DNA from: Roseimaritima ulvae
Lineage (GTDB): Bacteria; Planctomycetota; Planctomycetia; Pirellulales; Pirellulaceae
Length of the DNA stretch: 64,000 bases
NCBI RefSeq assembly: GCF_008065135.1
Contig: NZ_CP042914.1
Location: 6,677,404-6,741,403 of the forward strand
Reading direction: 5' to 3'
The notes below the pieces were generated by a model. The model was not told the DNA's origin and searched no databases. It worked only from the letters and a program-made list of their open reading frames with translations. Positions within the stretch are counted from its first letter, which is position 1. Every line of letters starts with the position of its first letter. Shown here piece after piece: positions 47,718 through 56,726 of this stretch. The position numbers and the translations under genes are program-made.

Positions 47718-48638
47718 ATGGATATCGACTCACGCTCCCCGCACCAAGCGATCACGTATTTCAACCGTTACACCGGGCAGCAAGAGCAGGAAGCGATCTA
47801 CGGCGAAGCCTTTCTGCGGTGGACCTACGAAACGCGTCTGGGCCGGATCGCTCTGGCCCTGGCCGCCAAACGGGTGTGGTTTTCCAAATGGTACGGCTGG
47901 CGGATGGATCGCCCGGCCAGTCGCTCCAAGGTCCTGCCGTTCATCGAAACCTATGGCCTGGACCCCGACGAATTCCGCGATCCCCCCGAATCTTTCCGAA
48001 CCTTTAATGAGTTCTTCTACCGCAAGCTGAAACCGGCCGCTCGGCCCATCGATCCGGATCCTCAAGCCGTCGTGTTCCCCGCCGACGGCAGGCAACTGGC
48101 CATCGCCGACGTCTCGCAAACCGATGGGTTGTGGGTCAAAGGCCAACACATGGACCTGCCTCGCCTGCTCGGCAGCCCCGAGTTGGCGGAGCGTTACGCC
48201 GGCGGCAGCCTGTTGATCTCGCGGCTCTGCCCGACCGACTATCACCGGTTCCACTTCCCGGTCTCCGGCACCGCCGGCCCTGCGCGGCAGATCGACGGTT
48301 CGCTGTCTTCGGTCAGCCCGGTGGCGTTAAGGCGGCGGCTGGACATTTTGTGGGAAAACAAACGCCAGCTGACCGAAATCGAAACGGACCACCTAGGCAC
48401 CGTGCTGATGATCGAAGTCGGTGCGGCGTGCGTGGGCGGGATTTTCCAAACGTTTGCGCCCGGACCGGTCGAGAAAGGCGCCGACAAAGGCTACTTCACC
48501 TTCGGCGGATCGATGACGATCGTGGTCTTCGAAGCCGGCCGCGTGCGGCTTGCCGACGACCTGCTCGAGCACGCCGCCGAGCAACGCGAAGTCTACGCCC
48601 GCATGGGCGACCGAGCCGCCATGGCGAATAATCCGTAA
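47718..48638 (+). CDS. psd: Phosphatidylserine decarboxylase proenzyme
   Basis: 306 residues. It makes phosphatidylethanolamine from phosphatidylserine, at the membrane. The family pattern is complete: SFRTFNEFFYRKLKPAARPI, VVFPADGR, the RLCPTDYHRFHFPVSG block with catalytic-type Asp/His, MIEVGAACVGGI, and the self-processing site FGGSMTIVVF, where Ser265 becomes the pyruvoyl group. The GGS rather than LGST site and overall length match the type II / clostridial-type Psd group. It starts divergently from the ABC ATPase gene and is first in the direction of ispF-cysS-ruvC-ruvA, with hairpin repeats in between. Confidence 0.93.
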   Translation: MDIDSRSPHQAITYFNRYTGQQEQEAIYGEAFLRWTYETRLGRIALALAAKRVWFSKWYGWRMDRPASRSKVLPFIETYGLDPDEFRDPPESFRTFNEFFYRKLKPAARPIDPDPQAVVFPADGRQLAIADVSQTDGLWVKGQHMDLPRLLGSPELAERYAGGSLLISRLCPTDYHRFHFPVSGTAGPARQIDGSLSSVSPVALRRRLDILWENKRQLTEIETDHLGTVLMIEVGAACVGGIFQTFAPGPVEKGADKGYFTFGGSMTIVVFEAGRVRLADDLLEHAAEQREVYARMGDRAAMANNP

Positions 48639-48647
48639 CGTGTAATT

Positions 48648-48740
48648 CGTAGCCGAACTCGCCAGAGTTTGGACGGCAGAGAACCACCGTCTGGCGACGG
48701 TAGCTACGGGTGTCTCCAAACTCTGGCGAGTTCGGCTACG
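48648..48740. repeat. Three family B hairpin repeats
   Basis: Forward AACTC/GAGTT (48648-48673), reverse CCGTC/GACGG (about 48685-48709) and reverse AACTC/GAGTT (about 48714-48740) units between psd and ispF. Confidence 0.87.
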
Positions 48741-48835
48741 GCAGTGGCGACGTGCCGTCGATGATTGCTCGGTAGACCGGTACAATACGCTGCGCAGCTC
48801 CTGTTTTTTGCTCTCCCCCTTGCTCGACCGCTCCC

Positions 48836-49327
48836 ATGCACGCTCCTCCGATCCGAATTGGTCTTGGCTTCGACACCCACACACTCGGCAACGGTGGCCC
48901 GTTGCGACTGGGTGGCATCGACATCGAATCGGAGATCCACGCGATCGGGCATAGCGACGCCGACGTGTTGCTGCATGCGATCACCGACGCCATTTTGGGA
49001 GCGGGTGACTGCGGAGACATCGGCCGCCTGTTCCCTAATACCGACGAAGCCAACCGCGGGCGTGATAGCGGCGAATTCCTGGCCGAAGCGCTGCGGCGAG
49101 TGCGAGCCAAGGGCTGGGAAGTGGTGAATCTGGACTGCGTAGTGCTAGCACAACAGCCCAAAATTTCGCCGCACCTGGATAAAATGCGGCAAAGCATTAG
49201 CGAAATCGCAAATCTCTCTCCCACTCAGGTTGGCATAAAAGGTAAGACAGGCGAAGGTGTGGGTCCGATTGGACACGCCGAAGCCATTGCAGCCCGCTGT
49301 GTCGTGCTGCTGTACCGAACCGAATAA
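48836..49327 (+). CDS. ispF: 2-C-methyl-D-erythritol 2,4-cyclodiphosphate synthase
   Basis: 163 residues, the usual size of this trimeric MEP-pathway enzyme. The zinc ligands Asp13 and His15 (GFDTHTL) are present, as are the family segments [31 protein letters not shown], and the C-terminal [22 protein letters not shown]. It forms the cyclodiphosphate ring in isoprenoid synthesis. It ends 28 bases before cysS; ispF next to cysS is a recurrent bacterial pairing. Confidence 0.96.
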   Translation: MHAPPIRIGLGFDTHTLGNGGPLRLGGIDIESEIHAIGHSDADVLLHAITDAILGAGDCGDIGRLFPNTDEANRGRDSGEFLAEALRRVRAKGWEVVNLDCVVLAQQPKISPHLDKMRQSISEIANLSPTQVGIKGKTGEGVGPIGHAEAIAARCVVLLYRTE

Positions 49328-49355
49328 CCCCGTCGCTGTCAATCATTCTGCCATT

Positions 49356-50963
49356 ATGAGCACTGCTGCCGTCCCCCAAACGTCTAAATCGACCGGCCCC
49401 ACGATGCCCGAGCTCCGCGTCTACAACACGCTTTCCAAAACCAAAGAACCGTTCGCCCCGCTTCACCCCCCCAAGGTGGGCATCTACCTGTGTGGCCCCA
49501 CCGTGTACGCCGAAGCCCATATCGGTCACATGGTCGGCCCGGTGATTTTCGACACCATCAAACGCTACCTGACGCACAACGGTTATCAGGTCACGCTGGT
49601 CGTCAACATCACCGATGTGGATGACAAGCTGATCGCCAAAAGTCGCGAACGCGGCGTGCCAATGAGCCAGATCGCGACCGAGATGACGGCCGACTACATG
49701 GCCAACTTGAAGGAACTGGGCGTCAACCAGATCGACTACATGCCCCGTGCAACCGACAACATGGACGGCATCATCCAGTTCATCCAGTCGCTCGAATCCC
49801 AGGGCTATGCCTACGCCGTCGATGGCGATGTGTTCTTTGAAGTCGCTAAGGACAAGAGCTACGGTGAATTGTCCAATCGCTCCACCGATCAACAGCAGGG
49901 CGAAGGCGGCGGCGCGGCCGCTCGCAAACGTTCGCCCAGCGATTTCGCGCTCTGGAAAGCCGCCAAGGGCGACGAGCCGGCCTGGGACAGCCCCTGGGGT
50001 CGCGGCCGACCGGGCTGGCACATCGAATGCTCGGCGATGAGCCACCGGATCCTCGGCGAAACCTTCGACATCCACGGCGGCGGGCTGGACTTGATGTTCC
50101 CCCACCACGAAAACGAACGGGCGCAAAGCAGCTGCTGCCACAACGCTCCGATGGTCAAATACTGGATGCACAACGGCCTGATGCGAGCCGGCAACAAAGG
50201 CAAAGTCGGCGGCAAGAGCGACCGCGATGCCACTACCGAATCGGTGGCCGAACAAACCGAAGGCAAGATCAGCCGCAGCAAGGGCGGTGGCGGACTGGCG
50301 GAATTGATCCGCAAACAGACCGGCGAACGACTGCGGTTCTTCCTGCTGCGGACCCACTACCGAAGCACGATCGTGTTCAACGACGAAGCCTTGGCCGAAG
50401 CCGGCACGTCGCTGGAAGCTTTTTATCGCTTCTTCGATCGCTTCGACGAAATCAGCGGGACCTCGTTCTACGACTTGAAACCGGTCACCCGGCGCAGCGA
50501 AGGGGACATCGACGCCGGGCAAGATCCGGTGCTGGAAGAAGTCCATCAGTTGCGAGAAAAATTCTTCGCCGCCATGGACGACGATTTTAATACCGGCGCG
50601 GCGATCAGCGTGCTGTTCGATTTCCTCCGCACGCTCAATCGCCATATCGACCAAAGCGGTTTGGGCAAAGCCGCCGACCCGAACTCGCCGGCCTCCGCCA
50701 CCCTGCGGACCGCCGTCGGCGTGCTGCGAGAACTGACCGCCATCCTGGGCCTATTCATGCGTCCGGCCGTGCAGACCACCGGTGGCGACGATGCCGAAGC
50801 GGAACTGGCCGGGGATCTGATGAGCCTGCTGATCGAGCTTCGCAAGTCGGCTCGCGAAAACAAAGACTTCGCCACCTCCGACGCCATCCGCGATCGCTTG
50901 GCCGAACTGGGCATCGCGTTGTTGGACAAGAAAGACGGCACCAGCTGGGAACGCACCAAGTGA
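49356..50963 (+). CDS. cysS: Cysteine-tRNA ligase
   Basis: 535 residues, longer than E. coli CysRS (461). Class I synthetase with HIGH (55-58, after CGPTVYAEA), zinc ligands around Cys46 and in [10 protein letters not shown], the [21 protein letters not shown] block and the KMSKS equivalent KISRSK (about 304-309). The extra length comes from an N-terminal extension of about 15 residues and insertions: [14 protein letters not shown] near residues 180-195 and [21 protein letters not shown] just before KISRSK, both polar and probably surface loops. The in-frame extension upstream (to 49257) overlaps ispF and is not supported. The stop overlaps the ruvC GTG start. Confidence 0.95.
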   Translation: MSTAAVPQTSKSTGPTMPELRVYNTLSKTKEPFAPLHPPKVGIYLCGPTVYAEAHIGHMVGPVIFDTIKRYLTHNGYQVTLVVNITDVDDKLIAKSRERGVPMSQIATEMTADYMANLKELGVNQIDYMPRATDNMDGIIQFIQSLESQGYAYAVDGDVFFEVAKDKSYGELSNRSTDQQQGEGGGAAARKRSPSDFALWKAAKGDEPAWDSPWGRGRPGWHIECSAMSHRILGETFDIHGGGLDLMFPHHENERAQSSCCHNAPMVKYWMHNGLMRAGNKGKVGGKSDRDATTESVAEQTEGKISRSKGGGGLAELIRKQTGERLRFFLLRTHYRSTIVFNDEALAEAGTSLEAFYRFFDRFDEISGTSFYDLKPVTRRSEGDIDAGQDPVLEEVHQLREKFFAAMDDDFNTGAAISVLFDFLRTLNRHIDQSGLGKAADPNSPASATLRTAVGVLRELTAILGLFMRPAVQTTGGDDAEAELAGDLMSLLIELRKSARENKDFATSDAIRDRLAELGIALLDKKDGTSWERTK

Positions 50964-51487
50964 GCGACGCGACGCCGAAGCCGATGCGAATCCTGGGCAT
51001 CGACCCCGGCCTGAACATCACCGGCTACGGCGTAATCGAAACCATCGATAACTCAGTCCGCTTGTTGGAAGCCGGCGTGGTTCGCACCAAAGCCCGACGC
51101 TCGATGCCCGAGCGTCTGCTGGAGCTGCACGAAGGACTGACCGAAGTGGTCACCGCGCACCAGCCCCACGTGATGGCCCTGGAACAGCTGTACTCGCACT
51201 ACGAACGGCCCCGCACGGCGATCCTGATGGGACACGCCCGCGGCGTGATCTGCCTGTGTGCCGGACAAGCCGGGATCGACGTCAAGAGCTTCGAACCCAC
51301 CAAGGTCAAGAAACTGATGACCGGCAACGGACGCGCCCCCAAGCACCAAATTCAGCTGGCCGTCAAAATCCAGCTGAACCTGACCACCTTGCCCGAACCG
51401 GCCGACGTGGCCGACGCGCTGGCCATCGCCCTGTGCGGACACCACGAAAGCCGCATCGGCATCGGCCTAACCAACTTTAACCTGTAG
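50960..51487 (+). CDS. ruvC: Holliday junction resolvase
   Basis: 175 residues with a GTG start in a GTGA overlap with the cysS stop (ATG 50984 is the alternative). RuvC cuts four-way junctions during recombination, with RuvAB. The RNase-H-like catalytic acids are all visible: Asp15 (LGIDPG), Glu75 (ALEQLY), Asp149 and Asp152 ([11 protein letters not shown]). The basic [14 protein letters not shown] region contacts DNA in known structures. ruvA follows, but ruvB is not in the window. The stop codon TAG is the start of a family B repeat (CTGTAGCTACCGTCGCC). Confidence 0.95.
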   Translation: MSDATPKPMRILGIDPGLNITGYGVIETIDNSVRLLEAGVVRTKARRSMPERLLELHEGLTEVVTAHQPHVMALEQLYSHYERPRTAILMGHARGVICLCAGQAGIDVKSFEPTKVKKLMTGNGRAPKHQIQLAVKIQLNLTTLPEPADVADALAIALCGHHESRIGIGLTNFNL

Positions 51488-51551
51488 CTACCGTCGCCCG
51501 TAGCTACCGTCGCCAGACGGTGGGACCACGCTCTGGCGAGCGTAGCGACGA
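51485..51551. repeat. Family B hairpins between ruvC and ruvA
   Basis: A truncated forward unit (TAGCTACCGTCGCC, 51485-51498) carries the ruvC stop. Next come a full forward CCGTC/GACGG unit (51497-51522) and a reverse CGCTC/GAGCG unit (about 51527-51550). Confidence 0.87.
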
Positions 51552-51573
51552 GGGCTCTTTCAAGGACTCTATT

Positions 51574-52197
51574 TTGATCACCAAAATTTCCGGCAAGCTG
51601 CTGGCCACTTCCGAAGAAGCGGTCACGATCGACGTTCCGCCGTTTGAGTACGAGGTGCTGGTCGGCGATTACACGCGCCGCCAACTGCAGGCCCAGATCA
51701 ACCAAGACATCCGCCTGCACACGCTGGACTACATCGACGGCAACGCTCAGGGCGGACGCCTGACGCCGCGGCTGATCGGTTTCCAAACCTTGCCCGAACG
51801 TCAGTTTTTCGACCTGTTTTGCAGCGTCGATGGGGTGGGCGTGAAAAAGGCGCTGCGAGCGATGGTTCGCCCGGTGCATGAGTTGGCCGTCTTGATCGAA
51901 CAGCAAGACGCCAAGCAGTTGTCGGGGCTGCCGGGCATCGGGCCAGCGACCAGCGAGCGGATCATCGCCAAACTGCGGCGGAAGATGCCGCGGTTCGCCC
52001 TGATGGTCGCCCGCGACGAAGTCGAAGCCACGATCGAAGCCGGCCCCGGCGTCGTCGGCGATACCTTCGACGCCCTGCTGGCCCTCGGCCACAGCGAAGC
52101 CGACGCACGGCAGTTGATCGACGACGCCCTGGAAACGGGCAAAAAATTCAAAGACACCGAAGCCCTGCTAACGGCGATCTACCAGAAGCGGGGGTAG
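51574..52197 (+). CDS. ruvA: Holliday junction branch migration protein RuvA
   Basis: 207 residues, set to a TTG start at 51574. No in-frame ATG or GTG gives the correct N-terminus, because the upstream open frame runs through hairpin repeats. The protein begins LITKISGKL, the usual start of the OB-fold domain, followed by the acidic-pin region and the helix-hairpin-helix segments (VDGVGVKKALRAM and LSGLPGIGPATSERIIAKLRRK). The C-terminal domain III (about 155-207, ALLALGHSEADARQLIDDAL) binds RuvB in known RuvA. It binds Holliday junctions as a tetramer. Confidence 0.93.
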   Translation: MITKISGKLLATSEEAVTIDVPPFEYEVLVGDYTRRQLQAQINQDIRLHTLDYIDGNAQGGRLTPRLIGFQTLPERQFFDLFCSVDGVGVKKALRAMVRPVHELAVLIEQQDAKQLSGLPGIGPATSERIIAKLRRKMPRFALMVARDEVEATIEAGPGVVGDTFDALLALGHSEADARQLIDDALETGKKFKDTEALLTAIYQKRG

Positions 52198-52203
52198 CGG
52201 GTT

Positions 52204-52350
52204 GTAGCTACCGTCCCTGCCGTAGCTACCGTCGCCAGACGGTGGGTGGGGCGGGGATTAGGGGAGTAGCCGAAGTCGCCAAGACTTTGGACAGGGGCGA
52301 CTAAACCGCTAACTCCCTTACCTGTCAGCCTGGAAAGGCTGACGTACCCG
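52204..52350. repeat. Family B and C hairpins after ruvA
   Basis: A truncated forward CCGTC unit (52204), a full forward CCGTC/GACGG unit (52220-52245) and a forward AAGTC unit with one extra A in the loop (GCCAAGAC, 52264-52291) are followed by a reverse family C hairpin (52324-52347). Confidence 0.82.
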
Positions 52351-52379
52351 GCTACGGAGCAGACCTCCCCCCTCAACAA

Positions 52380-53177
52380 CTACTCCCCAACCGGCGTTTC
52401 CTTCTCGCCGTCTTTGATGAACGGCTCCCGTTCTTGCGTGCCGGTGGCGGGTTTGAATTCGCGCACCCAGATGTTGCGGAACCGCACCGGGTTGCCGTGG
52501 TCTTGCAGGGCAATCGGTCCCTTCTCCCCGTGTTTGGTGTAACGAGGCGGCCGGTTGTAGGGCGTGTCCCCTTTCAGCTCAAAGTGGTTCAGGATCAACA
52601 CGCCGTTATGCACGGCCGTGATGTAAGCCGGTGATTCCAAACTGCCGTCTTCTGCAAACCGCGGCGCGGTCCAGAAGATGTCGTAGGTGTTCCACTCACC
52701 GGGCTTGCGCATGACGTTGACCGCCGGCGGAGTTTGTTTGTAAATCGCGCCGGCTTGCCCGTCGTGATAGGTTTCGTTGTCGTACGAATCCAGCACTTGA
52801 ATCTCGTAGCGGCCCATCAGGAATACGCCGCTGTTGCCACGGCCTTGTCCCGAACCTTTGACCGGCAGTGGAGCCGACCATTCGATGTGCAACTGGCAGT
52901 CGCCGAACTCTTGTTTCGAAACGATTTGCCCCTTGCCGGAAAACGCCACACCGTCCCGCACGTCCCAGTTCTCACCGTTTTTCCATTCGTTCAGGTCCGA
53001 GCCGTCGAACAGGATCACTGCGTCCGATGGGGGTTGATCGTCGGTTTCACCGGGCGTCACGATCGCCGGCGGTTCCCACTTGATGCCGTTCAAATACTCT
53101 TCGGCGGACGCGACGTTGGACAACAGGACAGCGGCACTCAGGGCACTCAGGGCCGACTTAACGAAACGATTCACCAC
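52380..53177 (-). CDS. Secreted DUF1080 (3-keto-disaccharide hydrolase-type) protein
   Basis: 265 residues with a GTG start. A Sec signal peptide (about 1-26, ends NVASAEE) precedes a DUF1080 jelly-roll domain: VILFDGSDLNEW, WDVRDGVAFSGKGQIVSKQEFGDCQLHIEWSAP (read in pieces), GNSGVFLMGRYEIQVLDSY and the C-terminal GPIALQDHGNPVRFRNIWVREF. This fold is a concanavalin-like lectin/glucanase; planctomycetes encode many exported copies, some hydrolysing 3-keto-glycosides. It is not linked to other carbohydrate genes here. It faces ruvA convergently across a block of hairpins. Confidence 0.9.
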   Translation of the reverse strand: MVNRFVKSALSALSAAVLLSNVASAEEYLNGIKWEPPAIVTPGETDDQPPSDAVILFDGSDLNEWKNGENWDVRDGVAFSGKGQIVSKQEFGDCQLHIEWSAPLPVKGSGQGRGNSGVFLMGRYEIQVLDSYDNETYHDGQAGAIYKQTPPAVNVMRKPGEWNTYDIFWTAPRFAEDGSLESPAYITAVHNGVLILNHFELKGDTPYNRPPRYTKHGEKGPIALQDHGNPVRFRNIWVREFKPATGTQEREPFIKDGEKETPVGE

Positions 53178-53611
53178 GGTTGGACTCTTGGGGGGGAAGG
53201 GAGGGGAAGGTAAAAATCAGCGAAGCTCTCGACGGAACTTCACCAGCACCGGATTATGATCCGACGTTCGGTGCAGAGCAACAAACGGCCCGGAACGTGA
53301 CAGCGACCGTTATTCGACTGCGAACAAGGCCGCCAAGTCGAGCGTCACGTTGGCCGCCGTGGGACGCGTTCGCCCATAGCGTCGCGGACCTGGCAGCGGT
53401 ACTCATAACGATTTCGGACAAGTCGCTCCGGATTGAAGGGGTCGATCCTGATTGGTCGGGCCCCACGGAATTCGCCGCCCAGAGCTGGACGGCTCTACAC
53501 ATACAGTCTAATCGATTCCCACGGCGTAGGCATATTTGCTCGACGGCGGTACGATTCGTGGTTCCCCTTCCGCGTGTTCCTTTGTTTTCTTGACTCTTCC
53601 ATAGCCATCCC
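53178..53611. other. Intergenic region without supported gene
   Basis: About 430 bases between the divergent DUF1080 and RlmI-like genes. An open frame of about 137 codons runs from 53180 to 53593 but has no recognisable domain, no good start and no homology-like pattern, so it is not called. No repeats of families A-D are visible. It should hold both promoters. Confidence 0.4.
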
Positions 53612-54844
53612 GTGTCGAAACTACCCAGCGTCGTCGTTAAACCCTCGCGTCAATTTCCCTTTGTCTCGCGACACCCCTGGGTGCACGCCAGTTCGCTGGC
53701 CGAATCCAGCGAAAGCTTCCCGTTGGGTCAGGAAGTCGACCTGGTGCAACACGACGGCACCTGGCTGGCGAGGGGCCTATTCAACCCCAATAGCGGACTC
53801 CGCGTGCGGCTGTACAGCTGGAACCGCCAACAGAGTCTGGACGAAGCGTTTTTCCGCACGCGGATCGATCAGGCGATCGCTCGGCGGCGACTGGCCGGCC
53901 TGTTGCCCGCTGCCCCTCACGACAGCGACTCAGACGGCAGCGGAACACTGGCCGGCGTGACGACCGCGGCGCGGTTGGTGTTCAGCGAATCGGACGGGCT
54001 GAGCGGCTTGATCGTCGACCAATACGCCGACTGCCTGGTCGTGCAAATCGCCGCGGGCGTGATCGCGCTGCGGCAAACCGCGCTACTCGAACACCTGCAG
54101 CAGCGGCTGCAACCGCGTGCGATCTTCCTCCGCACCGATGCCAAGACGGCCAAGAAGGAAGGCATCGAACAGCAGGAGGGCTTGGCGAAGGGCGAGGCCT
54201 CGGAGGAACCCATCCTGTACGACGAAAACGGACTCCGCTGGTCGGTGGATCTGGAACACGGCCAGAAAACGGGGGGCTACTTGGATCAACGCGACAATCA
54301 CGCTGCGGCCGCAAAATACCTGACCGGCCGCCGCGTGCTGGACGTGTGTTGTTACGCCGGCGGGTTTGGCTTAGTGGCCGCCTCCCACGACGCCAGCAGC
54401 GTGACCGGCATCGACAGCAGCCAACGAGCCCTGGATGCTGCCGCCGCCAACGCCCAACGCAATGGCTTGAAAAACGTACGCTTTGAAAAAGCCGATTGCT
54501 TCGACTATCTGGCCGCGGACGCAACCGAGCAATTCGACGCCGTGGTGCTGGATCCGCCCCGCTTCGCCGGTTCGCGACGGCAAGTCGACGCGGCGCTGCG
54601 AGCCTACGCGCGGCTCAACCGCGGAGCCCTCGAGCGGCTGCCGGCCGGCGGTGTGTTGGTAACCAACAGTTGCAGCGGAAGCGTCAGCCGCAGCGACTTC
54701 CTGAACATGCTGGTCAACGTCGGACGCCGCGCCGGCCGCGACATCACGGTCTTGGAAAGCCGTTCGGCGGCCGCCGACCATCCGATGCGGGTGTCGTGTC
54801 CGGAGAGCGACTACCTGAAATGTTTTATCTGCGAAGTGCAATAA
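53612..54844 (+). CDS. RlmI-like class I SAM-dependent rRNA methyltransferase
   Basis: 410 residues with a GTG start (MSKLPSVVV). It has the N-terminal PUA-like domain (about 8-70: FVSRHPWVHASSL), a linker domain with DGLSGLIVDQY, then a Rossmann methyltransferase domain: VLDVCCYAGGFGLVAA (AdoMet motif I), VTGIDSSQRALDAAA, and the catalytic-type DAVVLDPPRF motif. This is the plan of RlmI, which methylates C1962 of 23S rRNA; the exact target here cannot be read from sequence. A Gln/Lys/Glu-rich insertion at about 170-195 (KTAKKEGIEQQEGLAKGEAS) is unusual. The stop codon is directly followed by a family C hairpin. Confidence 0.9.
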   Translation: MSKLPSVVVKPSRQFPFVSRHPWVHASSLAESSESFPLGQEVDLVQHDGTWLARGLFNPNSGLRVRLYSWNRQQSLDEAFFRTRIDQAIARRRLAGLLPAAPHDSDSDGSGTLAGVTTAARLVFSESDGLSGLIVDQYADCLVVQIAAGVIALRQTALLEHLQQRLQPRAIFLRTDAKTAKKEGIEQQEGLAKGEASEEPILYDENGLRWSVDLEHGQKTGGYLDQRDNHAAAAKYLTGRRVLDVCCYAGGFGLVAASHDASSVTGIDSSQRALDAAAANAQRNGLKNVRFEKADCFDYLAADATEQFDAVVLDPPRFAGSRRQVDAALRAYARLNRGALERLPAGGVLVTNSCSGSVSRSDFLNMLVNVGRRAGRDITVLESRSAAADHPMRVSCPESDYLKCFICEVQ

Positions 54845-54868
54845 GTACGTCAGGCTTTCCAGGCTGAC
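54845..54868. repeat. Family C hairpin
   Basis: GTACGTCAGGCT-TTCC-AGGCTGAC begins at the base after the rRNA methyltransferase stop. The 3' arm has one mismatch relative to the other copies. Confidence 0.8.
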
Positions 54869-54879
54869 ACCCCAACCGC

Positions 54880-55686
54880 TTATTGGCGATCCGCAAAGGG
54901 GTTGTGTTGGATTTCCGAGGTGCCCTGCGGCGAGGGCAGAGGCTCCTCTTCCGCTTCTTCCGGCTCGGCATCTGCCCCCGGTTCCGCCGATGGGGCCGCG
55001 AAGGTGTTCTCGACGGGCTGAGCGGGCGCGAAGTCGCTGCCGTTTTCTTTCAGCATGATCTGCACCATCGCTTCCAGATATTCCAGCGGACGCGAACCGA
55101 CCACCGTGGCTCGCACCATTCCGCTGCCGTCGATAAACAGCGTGGTCGGGTACCCGCGGAATCGGGGGACCTGGACCTTCAGCTCCGGCGTGCCCAGGGC
55201 CAGCGGGTAGTTCACCGGTTGGCGGGCGAGGAATTTGCGAATGGTTTGTTCGGCGCCGCGATTGGTCATCGCCCGTTCATAGTTGAAGCCGATGACCGAC
55301 AACCCCGCCTCGCCGTAGCGCTGCTGAAGGTCGACAAAATGCGGGACTTCTTGGCGGCAGGGTGGGCACCAGGTGGCCCACAGGTCGACGATCAAGACGC
55401 GGCCCTGGAAGTCTTGATGGTGGAGCGACTGGCCGTCGATGGACTGGGTATCGAACACAAAACGGTAGTCGCGATGAGCGTCCAGATCCTGCTGAGCGGC
55501 CTGCCGGGCGGACGCCGAAGGGCCGCTACCGAGACGCTGCAGTCCGGCTTGCGGAGCGTTTGAGCGGGACACCGGATGAGCCTCCGGGGTGGCCGAAACT
55601 GCCCATGGGGCGACCGAACTGTCACAGCCGCTGCCCAAAATCAATGCCAGAGCGGCCCCAAACTGAAAAACAGAAGTGCGGTTCAT
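54880..55686 (-). CDS. TlpA-like thioredoxin-fold lipoprotein
   Basis: 268 residues from ATG 55686. Lipobox LGSGC (Cys about 21) suggests a lipid anchor. A proline/serine-rich linker leads to a thioredoxin-like domain: DFQGRVLIVDLWATWCPPCRQEVPHF (read in pieces), with redox motif WCPPC, and GYPTTLFIDGSGMV containing the cis-Pro loop. This is the TlpA/ResA type, which reduces disulfides in the periplasm or in cytochrome assembly. The C-terminal 50 residues are acidic and Pro/Glu-rich, probably disordered. It is divergent from the FHA gene and separated from it by about 270 bases. Confidence 0.9.
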   Translation of the reverse strand: MNRTSVFQFGAALALILGSGCDSSVAPWAVSATPEAHPVSRSNAPQAGLQRLGSGPSASARQAAQQDLDAHRDYRFVFDTQSIDGQSLHHQDFQGRVLIVDLWATWCPPCRQEVPHFVDLQQRYGEAGLSVIGFNYERAMTNRGAEQTIRKFLARQPVNYPLALGTPELKVQVPRFRGYPTTLFIDGSGMVRATVVGSRPLEYLEAMVQIMLKENGSDFAPAQPVENTFAAPSAEPGADAEPEEAEEEPLPSPQGTSEIQHNPFADRQ

Positions 55687-55953
55687 GCTGAAAAACTTCG
55701 CGTTCAATATTAAATCCAGATACAATCAACTCGTTCAGTCGTTGCTCAAGCTTAGGTCGCAACCGCCGCATGCGCCGGCCCAACCCCACCCGCCCCAGAT
55801 GTTAAAAAAACAATTTTTCCGGCCACACCACACCGATCGGAGGGGTTGACCGTTGATTATCCCGGTTCCAACAGCGACAATCGGCCCACTTGCCCAACCA
55901 TCAAACCGGCGGTTATCGCTGGTTATTTCCTAGACTTGCTAGACGAGCCTCGC

Positions 55954-56619
55954 ATGTCAGACATCACAATCACGATTCTTCATGGTGCGGACCGCGGTAA
56001 GGTTTACCGTCAGTTGGCCGTCCCGATGACGATTGGGCGTGAAGAGGGCAACTCGATCCAACTGAACGACGAGCGGGTCAGCCGCTGCCATCTGAAAGTC
56101 CAGCGTGACAATGACCGCCTAGTGCTGACCGACTTGGACAGCACCAACGGCACCAAGGTCAACGGCCAGGAAACCCACCTGCGGATTCTCCGCTACGGAG
56201 ACCTGATCGCCGTCGGCCGCAGTCTGATGCTGATCGGCAGCGATGAGCAGATCGCTCAGCGGATGGCTCGGATCAACGGCAAAAGCGACGACGGTAGTTC
56301 CTCGTCATCGTACAATCGCGAAGCCGGTTCCTTCGAGGGCTCGTTGGGCTTTGACATCGGCGAAGGCACTCCGCCGCAACTAGCCAACTTACTGGGGCTG
56401 GTCGAACCCCCGGAAGTCCCGGATCACATGTCGGCCGGTCAAGCCGCGCAATTCTGCGAAATCTTGGAATACCTCCAGGCTCGACTTCACAAACTAATTG
56501 AATCGGCCGATATCGACGAAACCACACAAAAGGTGAACGTCAACTTTTCCACCTGGCAGCGGTTGTTGGACCTGCAAGCACGCCTGGCGACCCTGGTACG
56601 CAGCGTCGCCAATCCATAG
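55954..56619 (+). CDS. FHA domain protein
   Basis: 221 residues from ATG 55954; the upstream extension (to 55846) is not needed. The FHA domain covers about residues 5-95: IGREEGNSIQLNDERVSRCHLKVQRDNDRLVLTDLDSTNGTKVNG (read in pieces), with the phosphothreonine-binding GR, S-R-H-like SRCH and N-G-T residues. The usual His of SRxH is kept. The C-terminal helical part (about 145-221) is unrecognised. FHA proteins bind pThr and usually work with Ser/Thr kinases and PP2C phosphatases. It probably precedes dnaE on the same strand, with a perfect inverted repeat in between. Confidence 0.88.
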   Translation: MSDITITILHGADRGKVYRQLAVPMTIGREEGNSIQLNDERVSRCHLKVQRDNDRLVLTDLDSTNGTKVNGQETHLRILRYGDLIAVGRSLMLIGSDEQIAQRMARINGKSDDGSSSSSYNREAGSFEGSLGFDIGEGTPPQLANLLGLVEPPEVPDHMSAGQAAQFCEILEYLQARLHKLIESADIDETTQKVNVNFSTWQRLLDLQARLATLVRSVANP

Positions 56620-56634
56620 AATTGGTTTGGTAAA

Positions 56635-56710
56635 GTAGCATGGGCCCCCGGCCCGTGTGCACCAGTCGCTCCAAACCGCAATTTAGTCACGGGCCGGGGG
56701 CCCATGCTAC
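56635..56710. repeat. Perfect inverted repeat (family D pair)
   Basis: A 23-bp left arm (56635-56657, GTAGCATGGGCCCCCGGCCC + GTG) and its exact complement (56688-56710) surround 30 bases of unique sequence. Each arm has an internal GGGCC-CCC-GGCCC hairpin. The repeat ends 16 bases before the dnaE start and so lies in its 5' leader. Confidence 0.93.
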
Positions 56711-56726
56711 AAAAAGGATTGCCCGC

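Noticed and set aside
53180-53593. 137-codon open frame in the gap before the rRNA methyltransferase gene
   Set aside because: No recognisable domain, no ribosome-binding site, and codon pattern unlike the neighbours; left as intergenic.
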